Positions 16,021 through 24,278 of a stretch of 33,527 nucleotides of DNA are shown in pieces. The position numbers and the translations under genes are program-made. This stretch comes from Flavobacteriales bacterium (GTDB lineage: Bacteria > Bacteroidota > Bacteroidia > Flavobacteriales_F > PHOS-HE28), in the NCBI GenBank assembly GCA_016788285.1, contig JAEUSW010000090.1:1-33527 (forward strand). Direction: 5' to 3'. The notes under the pieces were generated by a model, which was not told where the DNA came from, did no database searches, and worked only from the letters and a program-made list of their open reading frames with translations. The first letter of the stretch is position 1. Each line of letters starts with the position of its first letter.

Positions 16021-16096
16021 TCGGCACGGCACCGGCCGCCGGGGTCCGTCCCCGGTCGGCCGGGCGTTCACCGTCAACCAACCAGACCCCCGACGC

Positions 16097-16726
16097 ATGC
16101 CGAAGCTGAAGATGCCCCGGAAGAGCCCGGAGCTGGACATGACCCCCATGGTGGACCTGGCCTTCCTGCTGGTCACCTTCTTCATGCTCACCGCCCAGTT
16201 CCGACCGGAAGAGGCCGTGGCCGTGGACACCCCCTCGTCCATGAGCCAGAGCCCCATCCCCACGGAGAACCTGATGACCATCGTGGTGGACAGCACCGGC
16301 AAGGTGTACTGGGACATGACCGACAAGAAGGTGCGCCTCAAGGTGCTCGAGGAGATGGGCAAGCGCATCAACTACAGCCCCAGCGACGAGGACAAGGTGA
16401 AGTTCGCCAACGTGGGCGCGGTGGGCATCCCCATCCAGCAGCTGCCCGCCTACCTGGCCCTGCCCACCGGTGCGGCCCGCAAGGAGTTCGACCAGCAGTT
16501 CAAGGGCATCCCCACGGACAGCACCAACAACCAGCTGCGCGACTGGATCATCACCACGCGCCTGCTGTTCTACGAAGAGGCGGGCATCAACCCGCTGGTG
16601 GCCCTGAAGGCCGATGGCAACACCAACTATTCCAAGGTGGCGGAGGTGATCCGGATCTTCCAATCCCCGGGCATCCAGATCAACCGCTTCAAGATGATCA
16701 CCGACCTGGAGGAATCACGGATGTAA
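16097..16726 (+). CDS. exbD: ExbD/TolR-family biopolymer transport protein (first copy)
   Basis: This 209-aa protein has a short cytoplasmic start (MPKLKMPRKSPE) and one membrane helix carrying the signature DMTPMVDLAFLLVTFFML. D20 is the proton-carrying aspartate. A periplasmic domain follows, longer than in E. coli ExbD (141 aa). The extra part includes a block at about 100-160 with PAYLALPTGAARKEFDQQF. The C-terminal part ends with ALKADGNTNYSKVAEVIRIF, matching the usual residues near the ExbD dimer domain. It works with ExbB to drive TonB. Confidence 0.93.
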   Translation: MPKLKMPRKSPELDMTPMVDLAFLLVTFFMLTAQFRPEEAVAVDTPSSMSQSPIPTENLMTIVVDSTGKVYWDMTDKKVRLKVLEEMGKRINYSPSDEDKVKFANVGAVGIPIQQLPAYLALPTGAARKEFDQQFKGIPTDSTNNQLRDWIITTRLLFYEEAGINPLVALKADGNTNYSKVAEVIRIFQSPGIQINRFKMITDLEESRM

Positions 16727-16796
16727 CAGCCGGTCGAACCATTCCCGTGCACGCGTGTACGGGGCCTTGGAACGACCCGCCCAACGAGACCCGACC

Positions 16797-17447
16797 ATGG
16801 CAGACGCACCCGGTGGAGGCGAAGAAGGCGGCGGTGGAAAACGCCACCAGAAGAAACGCGCCAAGAAGGGCAGCACCCGCATCGACATGACGCCGATGGT
16901 GGACCTGGCCTTCCTGCTGCTCACCTTCTTCATCCTCACCACCACCATGTACAAACCGAGCACCCTGCAGATGACCTTCCCGGTGCCGGACGAGGACCCC
17001 ACGGACGACAAGAAGACCGAGCTGAGCAACGCCATCACGCTCATCCTCACCGCCAAGGACCAGATCTTCTACTACCTGGGCGAGTTCCACACCCCCACCG
17101 ACGGCAGCGGCAAGCCGCCCACCACCCTCACCCGCACCGACTTCAGCAAGGTGCGCCAGGTGCTGCTGGAGCGCAACAAGGCCGCCGTGGAGAAGCTCAA
17201 CCAACTGGCCCGCGACTTCAACACCGGCAAGATCGACGAGGCCGCGTACGACAGCCTCCGCAAGGCCACCAAGGGCGACCCCACCAATCTGAAGGCCATC
17301 ATCAAGACCGACAAGGACGCCAAGTACCGCAACATGATCGACATCGTCGATGAGATGGACATCAGCGGCATCGGCTCCTACGGCGTGCTGGACAGCCTGA
17401 AGGCCGCCGAGCAGTTGCTGCTCGACGCCGAGAAAGCAACCCTCTGA
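16797..17447 (+). CDS. exbD: ExbD/TolR-family biopolymer transport protein (second copy)
   Basis: The ATG at 16797 (216 aa) starts MADAPGGGEEGGGG, a Gly-rich acidic leader followed by a Lys-rich cytoplasmic stretch. The helix has DMTPMVDLAFLLLTFFIL with D36 as the proton-carrying residue. The periplasmic domain has a helical insert of about 60 residues (LLERNKAAVEKLNQLARDF and onward) before the closing LKAIIKTDKDAKYRNMIDIV. It differs clearly from the first copy and is not a recent duplicate; paired, unlike exbD genes are typical of Bacteroidota. The longer frame to 16755 lacks a reason to start earlier. tonB starts three bases after its stop. Confidence 0.93.
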   Translation: MADAPGGGEEGGGGKRHQKKRAKKGSTRIDMTPMVDLAFLLLTFFILTTTMYKPSTLQMTFPVPDEDPTDDKKTELSNAITLILTAKDQIFYYLGEFHTPTDGSGKPPTTLTRTDFSKVRQVLLERNKAAVEKLNQLARDFNTGKIDEAAYDSLRKATKGDPTNLKAIIKTDKDAKYRNMIDIVDEMDISGIGSYGVLDSLKAAEQLLLDAEKATL

Positions 17448-17450
17448 GCC

Positions 17451-18293
17451 ATGGAATACCTCCTGATCACCGGCATCCTGCTGGTCCTTTCCCTGGTGAT
17501 GACGCTGGACTTCAGCTGGAACAACGTGCTCACCACGGTGCGCAACCAGCTGGTGTTCGAAGGCCGCAACCAGGCCTACGGCGCCTTCGTGCTCCGCCGC
17601 GACTACGTCAAGCGGCTGATGATGGCGGTGGGCGGCTCGGTGGCCTTCTTCGGGCTGGCCATCGGCACCCCCAAGATCATCGAAGCCCTCGGCGGCGGCG
17701 AGGAGGAGGTGGTGGAGGCCAAGAAGATCGTGGACGTGAACCTCGAGCTCTTCGAGGAGGAGAAGAAGGAGGAACCCCCTCCGCCCCCCGTGGAAGTGCC
17801 TCCGCCCCCCAAGATCGAGACCGTCCAGTTCACCGCCCTGGAGGCCGTGGACGAGCCCGTCGAGGAACCGCCCCCCACCCAGGAGGTGCTGGAGGAGACC
17901 ACCGCCAGCACCGTGACCCAGGAGGGTGAAAAGGGGGAGGACGCCCCGCCCCCGCCCCCGCCCGTCGAGGAGGAGGTGATGATGTTCGCCGCCGTGGAGG
18001 AGAAGCCCACCTTCCCCGGTGGGGAGGCCGAGTTCTACAAGTACCTCGGCAAGAACGTGAAGTACCCCCAGATGGAGGCCGAACAGGGCATCGAAGGCCG
18101 GGTCTTCGTGGAGTTCGTCGTGGACAAGGACGGCTCCATCACCGAGGTGCGCACCGTGCGCGGCGTGAGCGCCGGCCTGGACAAGGAGGCCACCCGCGTG
18201 ATGAAGGCCTCCCCCAAGTGGAGCCCCGGCAAGCAGAACGGCCGCCCCGTGAAGGTGCGGTACGTGATCCCCATCAACTTCGACCTGCGCTAA
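17451..18293 (+). CDS. tonB: Energy transducer TonB
   Basis: This 280-aa protein has a hydrophobic segment at about 4-18. A basic loop with RNQAYGAFVLRRDYVKR (the YGA-LRRDY motif seen in Bacteroidota TonB) follows, then a membrane helix at about 56-75. The periplasmic linker is rich in Pro and Glu (about 105-175, with several runs of prolines). The C-terminal TonB domain is at about 195-280: PEMEAEQGIEGR-like PQMEAEQGIEGRVFVEFVV, then VKVRYVIPINFDLR. It spans the periplasm and passes energy from ExbB/ExbD to TonB-dependent receptors. It starts three bases after the second exbD (TGAGCCATG), which suggests translational coupling. Confidence 0.93.
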   Translation: MEYLLITGILLVLSLVMTLDFSWNNVLTTVRNQLVFEGRNQAYGAFVLRRDYVKRLMMAVGGSVAFFGLAIGTPKIIEALGGGEEEVVEAKKIVDVNLELFEEEKKEEPPPPPVEVPPPPKIETVQFTALEAVDEPVEEPPPTQEVLEETTASTVTQEGEKGEDAPPPPPPVEEEVMMFAAVEEKPTFPGGEAEFYKYLGKNVKYPQMEAEQGIEGRVFVEFVVDKDGSITEVRTVRGVSAGLDKEATRVMKASPKWSPGKQNGRPVKVRYVIPINFDLR

Positions 18294-18309
18294 GGCGCCG
18301 GGCCGGGCG

Positions 18310-18507
18310 ATGGACGTGCGCACCGCCTTCGCCGTCGGCATGTCCGGCTTCTACATCCTGGCCGGCCTCGTCATCGGCCTCACCCCCTTCGCCAGCGATG
18401 TGCTGCCCCATTACCGCCCCGCCCTGGCCGCGGTGCTGGTGGGCTATGGCCTGCTGCGCCTGGGGATGTGGTGGCGCAAACGCCGCGCCGACCGCCACAG
18501 CCCCTGA
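18310..18507 (+). CDS. Small two-helix membrane protein, 65 aa
   Basis: The frame encodes two hydrophobic segments (about 7-27, FAVGMSGFYILAGLVIGL; and 38-55, ALAAVLVGYGLLRLGMW) and ends in a basic tail WWRKRRADRHSP. By the positive-inside rule the tail faces the cytoplasm. It lies 16 bases after tonB and three bases before the next gene (TGAGCCATG), so it is probably translated as part of the operon. There is no known family name; similar unnamed membrane proteins occur after tonB in related genomes, as far as I recall. Confidence 0.75.
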   Translation: MDVRTAFAVGMSGFYILAGLVIGLTPFASDVLPHYRPALAAVLVGYGLLRLGMWWRKRRADRHSP

Positions 18508-18510
18508 GCC

Positions 18511-19401
18511 ATGCTGCGCCACGGCCCGTTGATGCTCCTCCTGGCCGCCTGCAGCAGCGGCCCGCCCGACCCGCGCAGCGACGACAGCCCCACCTTCGGC
18601 CACGTGCTCGTGCTGGCCGACCAGGACCTCCGACCCGTGCTGGAGGACCAGCGCACCACCTTCGAGGCGCTCTATGAAAAAGCCCGGGTCGACCTGCGCT
18701 ATCTGCCTGAACGCCAGCTCGTTCAGGCCATGCTGAACGACAGCGTGCGGGCCGTCTTCGGCACCTTCCTCCCGGGCGGCGACCAGCAGGCCTACTTCCG
18801 CACGCGGCAGCTGACCCCCTTCACCGAGGCCGTGGCCACCGACGCCATCGCCGTGCTGAGCCACCCCGCCGGCCCCGACAGCCTGAGCCTCGAGGAGCTC
18901 CGCGGCATCCTCACCGACGGCCGCCTGCGCGGCCGGCCCTGCACCGCCCTGCTCGACGACGCCGGGAGCGGGGTGGCGCGCACCCTGGTGGACAGCCTGT
19001 GGCAGGGGGCCACCGACCGGGCCCTGAAGGTGCAGGTGGCCCGGGGGCCGGAGGACCTGGTGCAGCGCCTGCGCACCGACAGCGCCGCCATCGGTCTGCT
19101 CGCCTTCAGCCTGCTGAGCGACCTGGACGACCCCGCCTGCCGCGCGTTGCGCGAGGGCCTGCGGCTGGTGCCCATCAGCCGCGGCGTGGGCCCTGCCCTG
19201 GTGCCCACCCAGGGCACCTTGAAGGACGGGCGCTACCCCCTGCGGCGCCCCTTGATGATGCTGGTGACCGAGGGCAAGAGCGGGCTTGGCACGGGGTTCG
19301 CTTCCTTTGTGGCCGGACACAAGGGTCAACGCATCCTCCTCAAGAAAGGCCTCGCTCCGGCGCACGTGCCAGCCCGCGACGTGATGATCGTGACCCCCTG
19401 A
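18511..19401 (+). CDS. PstS-like phosphate-type substrate-binding lipoprotein
   Basis: This 296-aa protein begins MLRHGPLMLLLAACSSG: a lipobox with Cys14, so the mature protein is lipid-anchored. The fold follows phosphate-binding proteins of the PstS family, with SLSLEELRGILTDGRL (in PstS, the region after the hinge), GVARTLVDSLWQG and VPISRG. It also has a late block DGRYPLRRPLMMLV, typical of PstS-like proteins in Bacteroidota. No Pst permease or PhoU is nearby. In this phylum a PstS-like gene commonly sits between tonB and a TPR protein, so its role may be linked to the TonB system and not to ABC import (inference). The ligand is not established. Confidence 0.8.
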   Translation: MLRHGPLMLLLAACSSGPPDPRSDDSPTFGHVLVLADQDLRPVLEDQRTTFEALYEKARVDLRYLPERQLVQAMLNDSVRAVFGTFLPGGDQQAYFRTRQLTPFTEAVATDAIAVLSHPAGPDSLSLEELRGILTDGRLRGRPCTALLDDAGSGVARTLVDSLWQGATDRALKVQVARGPEDLVQRLRTDSAAIGLLAFSLLSDLDDPACRALREGLRLVPISRGVGPALVPTQGTLKDGRYPLRRPLMMLVTEGKSGLGTGFASFVAGHKGQRILLKKGLAPAHVPARDVMIVTP

Positions 19402-19407
19402 ACGACG

Positions 19408-21210
19408 ATGGAACACCTGAAGGAACGCCACCTGCTCATCGGCCTGCTCGCCGGCCTCGGCCTCACCGCCATCCACGGCACCGCGGAGGCCCAGACCCTG
19501 CTGGACGCCCAGCGCCTCACCGACCGCGAACAGTTCGAGGCCGCCACCACGGCCTTCCGCAAGCTGCTGGCCGCCACGCCCAACGACGGCGCCACCTGGT
19601 ACTTCCTGGGTGAGAACTACTGGGAGAACGAGCAGCCGGACAGCGCCCAGCTCTGCTACCGCCGGGGCGCCGAACTGAACCCGCGCCATCCGCTGAACCA
19701 CGCCGGCCTGGGCAAGGTGCTCTTCGCCCGTGGCATCCCCGACGACGCCGGTGGAGGCGCCCTGCAGGAGGCCCAGGCCCGACGGGAAGAGGCCAAGGCC
19801 AAGCTGAACGAGGCCATCGCCATGGCCGAGGACAAGACCGCCAAGCACCCCAAGGAACTGAAGGCCCTCACCTACCGTGAAGTGGCCGATGCGTACGGCG
19901 CCGGCCCGGACCCGGATGTGGCCACCGCGCTGACCCATGTGGACAAGGCCATCGAACTGAACCCCAACGACGCGGACGCCCACGTGCTGCGCGGCGACCT
20001 GCTGGTGGCCCGCGGCTCCTTCGACGCCAGCGAGGCCGTGGCCGCCTACAAGCGCGCCGCCGAGCTGATGCCCAGCGCCGCACGGCCCGTGGCCAGGAAG
20101 GCCTTGATGTACCACCGCGCCAAGAACTACGAGGCCGCCGTGGCCGAATACGACCGCGCGGTGGCCATCGACCCCTCCTTCGCACCCGCCTACAGCGGCC
20201 GTGCCGAGGCCCTCTTCATGACCAAGGCCTACGACAAGGCCACCGCCGACTACACCAAGTACCTGGAGCTGAACGCCGGCAACATCAGCGCGCGTGTGCG
20301 CTATGCCAAGTTCCTCTTCCTGGTGGGCAAGTACACCGAGAGCATCGCCGAGATCGACGCGGTGCGCGGCACGGGCGTGAAGGACAACAACCTGCGCCGG
20401 ATCGAGGGCTATGCCCGCTGCGAGGCCGGGGACTTCGCCGCGGCGCGTGCTGCCATGGAGGCCTACTTCGCCGAGCAGCCGGCCGACAAGGTGATCGCCA
20501 CGGACCACGAATACATGGGCAAGATCTACGCGGGGCTGGCGGCCAAGGTGCCGACCCCGCCCACGCCCCCGGCCCCCGGCACCGCCGAGGCCCCGGTGCC
20601 TCCGGCCCTGGGCCCCGACCTCGACTCGCTGGCCGCCGAGAGCTACCTGAAGGCCGCCCGCATGGACCGCACCAAGGCCTACCTCTTCGCCGAGGCCGGC
20701 AAGGCCTTCGGCAAGGCCAAGCGTCACGACCTGGCCACGCGCGCCTTCCGGGACAAGATCGCCAGCGGCAAGCCCGAGGTGAACGACTACTACTACCTGG
20801 GCAGCAGCGCCAACAAGGCCAAGCTGTACGCCACGGCCGACAGCGCCTGGGCGGTGTACTGCGAGAAACAGCCCAACCTGCACCAGGGCTTCCTCGGGCG
20901 GGCGCGGGCCAACGTGGGCCTCGACCCCGACAAGCAGACCTGGCAGGCCCGGCCCTACTACGAGGACGTGGTGCGCCGCATCAAGCCCGAAGAGCAGGCC
21001 AAGTACAAGGTGGACCTGGAGGAGGCCTACTTCTACCTGGGCTTCTACCACTTCAGCAAGGAGAAGGACATGGGCATGGCCAAGTGCTGGTTCGAACAGC
21101 TGAAGACCCTGAACGCCGGCACCAGCAACACCAAGCAGGGCATGGACATGCTGCTGACCAAGGAGCTGCAGGGCGTGAGCGCCAAGGATTGCACCCTGCC
21201 AGCGCAGTGA
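19408..21210 (+). CDS. Secreted or periplasmic tetratricopeptide-repeat protein, 600 aa
   Basis: A signal peptide (about 1-29, ending HGTAEAQ) is followed by TPR units. Examples are FEAATTAFRKLLAATPNDGATWYF-like QFEAATTAFRKLLAATPND, later YKRAAELMPSAARPVARKAL, YDRAVAIDPSFAPAYSGRAE and DYTKYLELNAGNISARVRYA. A Pro-rich linker at about 382-400 (PTPPTPPAPG) splits the repeats into two blocks. TPRs are protein-binding scaffolds; no enzyme domain is visible. The gene is the last of the exbB-tonB operon, six bases after the PstS-like gene, and is followed by a strong terminator. Its position suggests a periplasmic scaffold or outer-membrane-associated helper for the TonB system (inference). Confidence 0.88.
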   Translation: MEHLKERHLLIGLLAGLGLTAIHGTAEAQTLLDAQRLTDREQFEAATTAFRKLLAATPNDGATWYFLGENYWENEQPDSAQLCYRRGAELNPRHPLNHAGLGKVLFARGIPDDAGGGALQEAQARREEAKAKLNEAIAMAEDKTAKHPKELKALTYREVADAYGAGPDPDVATALTHVDKAIELNPNDADAHVLRGDLLVARGSFDASEAVAAYKRAAELMPSAARPVARKALMYHRAKNYEAAVAEYDRAVAIDPSFAPAYSGRAEALFMTKAYDKATADYTKYLELNAGNISARVRYAKFLFLVGKYTESIAEIDAVRGTGVKDNNLRRIEGYARCEAGDFAAARAAMEAYFAEQPADKVIATDHEYMGKIYAGLAAKVPTPPTPPAPGTAEAPVPPALGPDLDSLAAESYLKAARMDRTKAYLFAEAGKAFGKAKRHDLATRAFRDKIASGKPEVNDYYYLGSSANKAKLYATADSAWAVYCEKQPNLHQGFLGRARANVGLDPDKQTWQARPYYEDVVRRIKPEEQAKYKVDLEEAYFYLGFYHFSKEKDMGMAKCWFEQLKTLNAGTSNTKQGMDMLLTKELQGVSAKDCTLPAQ

Positions 21211-21229
21211 ACACCCGCAGTTGCACCGG

Positions 21230-21256
21230 AAAAGGGAGGCCAAGGCCTCCCTTTTT
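21230..21256 (+). terminator. Intrinsic terminator of the exbB-tonB-TPR operon
   Basis: AAAGGGAGGCC (21231-21241) pairs with GGCCTCCCTTT (21244-21254), an 11-bp arm around a tight centre, and continues into a run of Ts (21252-21256). It starts about 20 bases after the TPR stop codon. The upstream As make it symmetrical, so it could also stop transcription from the other strand. Confidence 0.85.
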
Positions 21257-21276
21257 CATGGCCGGACGGCGGCGCG

Positions 21277-21284
21277 TACATTGC
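21277..21284 (+). promoter_or_regulatory. -7-like element before the symporter gene (TACATTGC)
   Basis: TACATTGC lies five bases before the ATG at 21290. It resembles TATGTTGC upstream of the universal stress protein gene. It would leave almost no 5' leader. Confidence 0.35.
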
Positions 21285-21289
21285 CCCGC

Positions 21290-22522
21290 ATGACCAGCAG
21301 CAACCGGCTCACCCTGTGGATCTTCATCGCCATGGTGGTGGGGATCGCCGCGGGCGCCGGCTACCGCGCCGCCTTCCCCGATGAGCGCTCCATCGCCGCC
21401 TTCAGCGACCACATCTCCATCCTCACGGACATCTTCCTGCGGCTGGTGAAGATGATCATCGCCCCCCTGGTGCTCAGCACGCTGGTGGTGGGCGTGGCCA
21501 AGCTGGGCGACCTGGGCAGCGTGGGCCGCATCGGCGGTCGCGCCCTGCTCTGGTTCGTCAGCGCCAGCCTGGTGAGCCTGTTGCTGGGCATGCTGCTGGT
21601 GAACCTCTTCGAACCGGGCGTGAGCCTCCACCTGCCCCTGCCCCCCGCCGACGCCAGCGCCGGCATCGACCGCGAGGCCTTCACCCTGCGCAGCTTCATC
21701 ACCCACGTCTTTCCCAAGAGCGTGGTGGAGGCCATGGCCCACAACGAGATCCTCCAGATCGTGGTCTTCTCCCTGATGCTCGGGGTGGCCTGCGCCGCCA
21801 CCGGCGAGAAGGGCGAGCCCATCGTGAAGGCCATGGACAGCCTGGGCCACGTGATGCTCAAGGTCACCGGCATGGTGATGAACGCCGCCCCCTTCGCCGT
21901 CTTCGGCGCCATGGCCGCCGTCATCGCCCAGAAGGGCTTCGGCATCCTGTGGGACTACGGGAGGTTCATCCTGCAGTTCTACTTCGGCCTTGTGCTGCTG
22001 TGGGTGGTGCTGCTGCTCGTGTGCTGGGCCATCATCGGCCGCCGCACCGGCGCCCTCATCGGCCGCATCAAGGACCCGCTGCTGCTCGCCTTCAGCACCG
22101 CCAGCAGCGAGGCGGCCTACCCCCGCACCCTGGAGAACCTCGAGCGCTTCGGCTGCCCCAACCGCATCGTCAGCTTCATCCTGCCCCTGGGCTACAGCTT
22201 CAACCTGGACGGCAGCATGATGTACATGACCTTCGCCAGCCTCTTCATCGCGCAGGCCTACGGCATCGACCTCAGCATGAGCCAGCAGCTCACCATGCTG
22301 CTGGTCCTCATGGTCACCAGCAAGGGCATCGCCGGCGTGCCGCGGGCCTCCCTGGTGGTGATCGCCGGCACCCTGGCGCTCTTCGACATCCCCGAGGCCG
22401 GTCTGCTGCTGCTGCTGGGCGTGGACCACCTGCTGGACATGGGCCGCAGCGCCACCAACGTGGTGGGCAACGCCGTGGCCACCGTGGTGGTGAGCAAGTG
22501 GGAGGGGATGCTGGAGAAGTAG
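21290..22522 (+). CDS. Dicarboxylate/amino acid:cation symporter (DAACS family, GltP/DctA-like)
   Basis: The ATG at 21290 gives 410 aa; the open frame to 21221 would run back into the terminator. The first helix is LTLWIFIAMVVGIAAGAGY. The re-entrant loop and transport core are typical: SFILPLGYSFNLDGSMMYM, GVPRASLVVIAGTL, and the conserved GVDHLLDMGRSATNVVGNAV. The DMxRxxxNV motif contacts substrate and sodium. Members move glutamate, aspartate, C4-dicarboxylates or neutral amino acids with Na+ or H+; the exact substrate cannot be told. A promoter-like element lies just before it, and the permease gene follows 35 bases later. Confidence 0.93.
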   Translation: MTSSNRLTLWIFIAMVVGIAAGAGYRAAFPDERSIAAFSDHISILTDIFLRLVKMIIAPLVLSTLVVGVAKLGDLGSVGRIGGRALLWFVSASLVSLLLGMLLVNLFEPGVSLHLPLPPADASAGIDREAFTLRSFITHVFPKSVVEAMAHNEILQIVVFSLMLGVACAATGEKGEPIVKAMDSLGHVMLKVTGMVMNAAPFAVFGAMAAVIAQKGFGILWDYGRFILQFYFGLVLLWVVLLLVCWAIIGRRTGALIGRIKDPLLLAFSTASSEAAYPRTLENLERFGCPNRIVSFILPLGYSFNLDGSMMYMTFASLFIAQAYGIDLSMSQQLTMLLVLMVTSKGIAGVPRASLVVIAGTLALFDIPEAGLLLLLGVDHLLDMGRSATNVVGNAVATVVVSKWEGMLEK

Positions 22523-22557
22523 GTCGACCGAACAGGGAACACCGAAACAGGACCGGG

Positions 22558-24219
22558 ATGCACCAGCTCTTCCGCCGCAAACCCGCCACGCACGACGCCG
22601 CCCCGGAAGGGGAGCTCCATGGCGGCGCGGGGCTCGGCCGGCACCTCACCCTGCGCGACCTCACCTTCTTCGGCATCGCCGCCATCATCGGCGCCGGCAG
22701 CTTCAGCAGCATGGGCCAGGCCTGCGCCAGCGGCGGTCCCGGCGTGGTGCTCCTGTTCGTGCTGTGCGCGGTGGCCTGCGGCTTCACCGCTCTCTGCTAC
22801 GCCGAGTTCGCCGCACGCGTGCCCGCCAGCGGCAGCGCCTACACCTACGCCTACGTGAGCTTCGGCGAGCTCTTCGCCTGGATCATCGGCTGGGCCCTGC
22901 TGATGGAGTACAGCATCGGCAACATCTACGTGGCCTTCAGCTGGAGCGGCTACTTCACCAACCTGCTCGATGCCGCCGGCCTGCACCTGCCCGAGTGGCT
23001 CACCATCAACCACCGCAGCGCCGCCGCCGCCGCCAAGGCCCTCACCCCGGGCGAAGGGCTCACCGCCTGGACCACCGCCCCCGTCATCGCCGGCGTACGC
23101 ATCATCCTCGACCTGCCGGCCTTCGCCATCAACGTGCTCATCACGGCGCTGTGCTACGTGGGCGTGCGCGAAAGCCGCAACGCCAGCAACGTCATGGTCA
23201 TCATCAAGCTGCTCATCATCGCCCTGGTGATCGGCGTGGGCATCGCCTATGTCGACATCGACCGGTGGACGCCCTTCCTGCCCAACGGCTTCGGCGGGGT
23301 GATGGCCGGGGCCAGCGCCGTCTTCTTCGCCTACATCGGCTTCGACGCCGTGAGCACGCTGGCCGAGGAAAGCCGCGATCCGCAGCGCGACCTGCCCCGC
23401 GGCATGATGCTCAGCCTCGTCATCTGCACGGTCGTCTACATCCTGCTCGCCCTCGTGCTCACCGGCATGGTGCCCTTCGCCCAGCTGGGCGTCAGCGACC
23501 CGCTGGCCGAGGTCTTCGCCCTGCGCGGGGTGAAGTGGATGCTGCTGCTGGTGAGCATCGCCGCCGTGGTGGCCATGACCAGCGTGATGCTCGTGTTCCA
23601 GCTCGGCCAGCCCCGCATCTGGATGAGCATGAGCCGCGACGGCCTGCTGCCCAAGCCGTTCGCCCGTATCCACCCCCGCTACCGCACCCCCGGCTTCAGC
23701 ACCCTGGTCACCGGCCTGGTGGTGGGCGTGCCCATCCTGTTCACCGATGAGGCCTTCATCCTGGACTTCACCAGCATCGGCACCCTGTTCGCCTTCGTGC
23801 TGGTCTGCGGCGGTGTGCTGCTGATGCCCCGCCGCGAACGCGGCGCCTCCGGCTTCCACCTCCCCTACATCAACGGCCGCTGGGTCGTGCCCGCGCTCCT
23901 GCTGCTGGCCGTGGTGCTCGTCCGCCTGGGCGTACCCGGCTATTTCGGCGACCTGTTCGACCCCGCCGGACAGCACGGCGACCAGCGCATCCCCTTGCTC
24001 GTGTTCTGGGCCGTGTGCACGGGCATGGCCGCCCTCAGCTTCGTGCACCGCTGGTCGCTGATCCCGGTGCTCGGCCTGGTGTCCTGCTGCTACCTGCTCA
24101 CCGGCATGGCAGCCAGCAACTGGAAGTGGTTCGGCACCTGGCTCGTCATCGGCCTCGTGTGCTACTTCGCCTACGGCTATCGCCACAGCCGGCTGGCGCG
24201 CCTGCCCCGCACCCTCTGA
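22558..24219 (+). CDS. APC-family amino acid permease (cationic amino acid transporter-like)
   Basis: I chose the ATG at 22558 (553 aa). The frame is open back to 21949, but that part overlaps the symporter and has no coding character. After a cytoplasmic start, the first helix has LTFFGIAAIIGAGSFSSMGQ, the glycine-rich substrate-binding bend of the family. YAEFAARVPASGSAYTYAYV and YIGFDAVSTLAEESRDPQRD are standard APC/CAT motifs, with VSTLAEE in helix six. About 12 to 14 membrane segments are predicted. A large extracytoplasmic loop (about 143-180) and long C-terminal helices match the cationic-amino-acid-transporter group. It follows the symporter closely, so both transporters may be expressed together. 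Confidence 0.92.
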   Translation: MHQLFRRKPATHDAAPEGELHGGAGLGRHLTLRDLTFFGIAAIIGAGSFSSMGQACASGGPGVVLLFVLCAVACGFTALCYAEFAARVPASGSAYTYAYVSFGELFAWIIGWALLMEYSIGNIYVAFSWSGYFTNLLDAAGLHLPEWLTINHRSAAAAAKALTPGEGLTAWTTAPVIAGVRIILDLPAFAINVLITALCYVGVRESRNASNVMVIIKLLIIALVIGVGIAYVDIDRWTPFLPNGFGGVMAGASAVFFAYIGFDAVSTLAEESRDPQRDLPRGMMLSLVICTVVYILLALVLTGMVPFAQLGVSDPLAEVFALRGVKWMLLLVSIAAVVAMTSVMLVFQLGQPRIWMSMSRDGLLPKPFARIHPRYRTPGFSTLVTGLVVGVPILFTDEAFILDFTSIGTLFAFVLVCGGVLLMPRRERGASGFHLPYINGRWVVPALLLLAVVLVRLGVPGYFGDLFDPAGQHGDQRIPLLVFWAVCTGMAALSFVHRWSLIPVLGLVSCCYLLTGMAASNWKWFGTWLVIGLVCYFAYGYRHSRLARLPRTL

Positions 24220-24256
24220 CCCCACGTCCGGCGCGGGTTTCCTGCGGGTGATCGCG

Positions 24257-24264
24257 TACCTTCG
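24257..24264 (+). promoter_or_regulatory. -7-like element of cysC (TACCTTCG)
   Basis: TACCTTCG, in GCGTACCTTCGCGG, ends 14 bases before the cysC ATG. The same octamer occurs on the minus strand at 6751-6758 and 8156-8163. GGTTTCC about 18 bases further upstream may be the -33 part. Confidence 0.5.
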
Positions 24265-24278
24265 CGGACCGCCGTGCC

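Noticed and set aside
16698-18341. A 547-codon minus-strand frame opposite exbD and tonB
   Set aside because: Composition artefact of the TonB and ExbD reading frames; no recognisable motif.
18274-21243. A 989-codon minus-strand frame opposite the PstS-like and TPR genes
   Set aside because: It is the mirror of strongly G/C-ending codons on the other strand. The translation is a His, Val, Gly, Leu and Gln mix with no domain, and the plus-strand genes are clear.
21949-22557. A possible 203-codon N-terminal extension of the APC permease
   Set aside because: It lies within the symporter gene in another frame and reads as Pro, His and Arg-rich filler. The ATG at 22558 starts a normal permease.
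22258-24225. A 655-codon minus-strand frame opposite the APC permease
   Set aside because: The permease has membrane segments and family motifs; the opposite frame is rich in Asp, His and Gln and has no family character.
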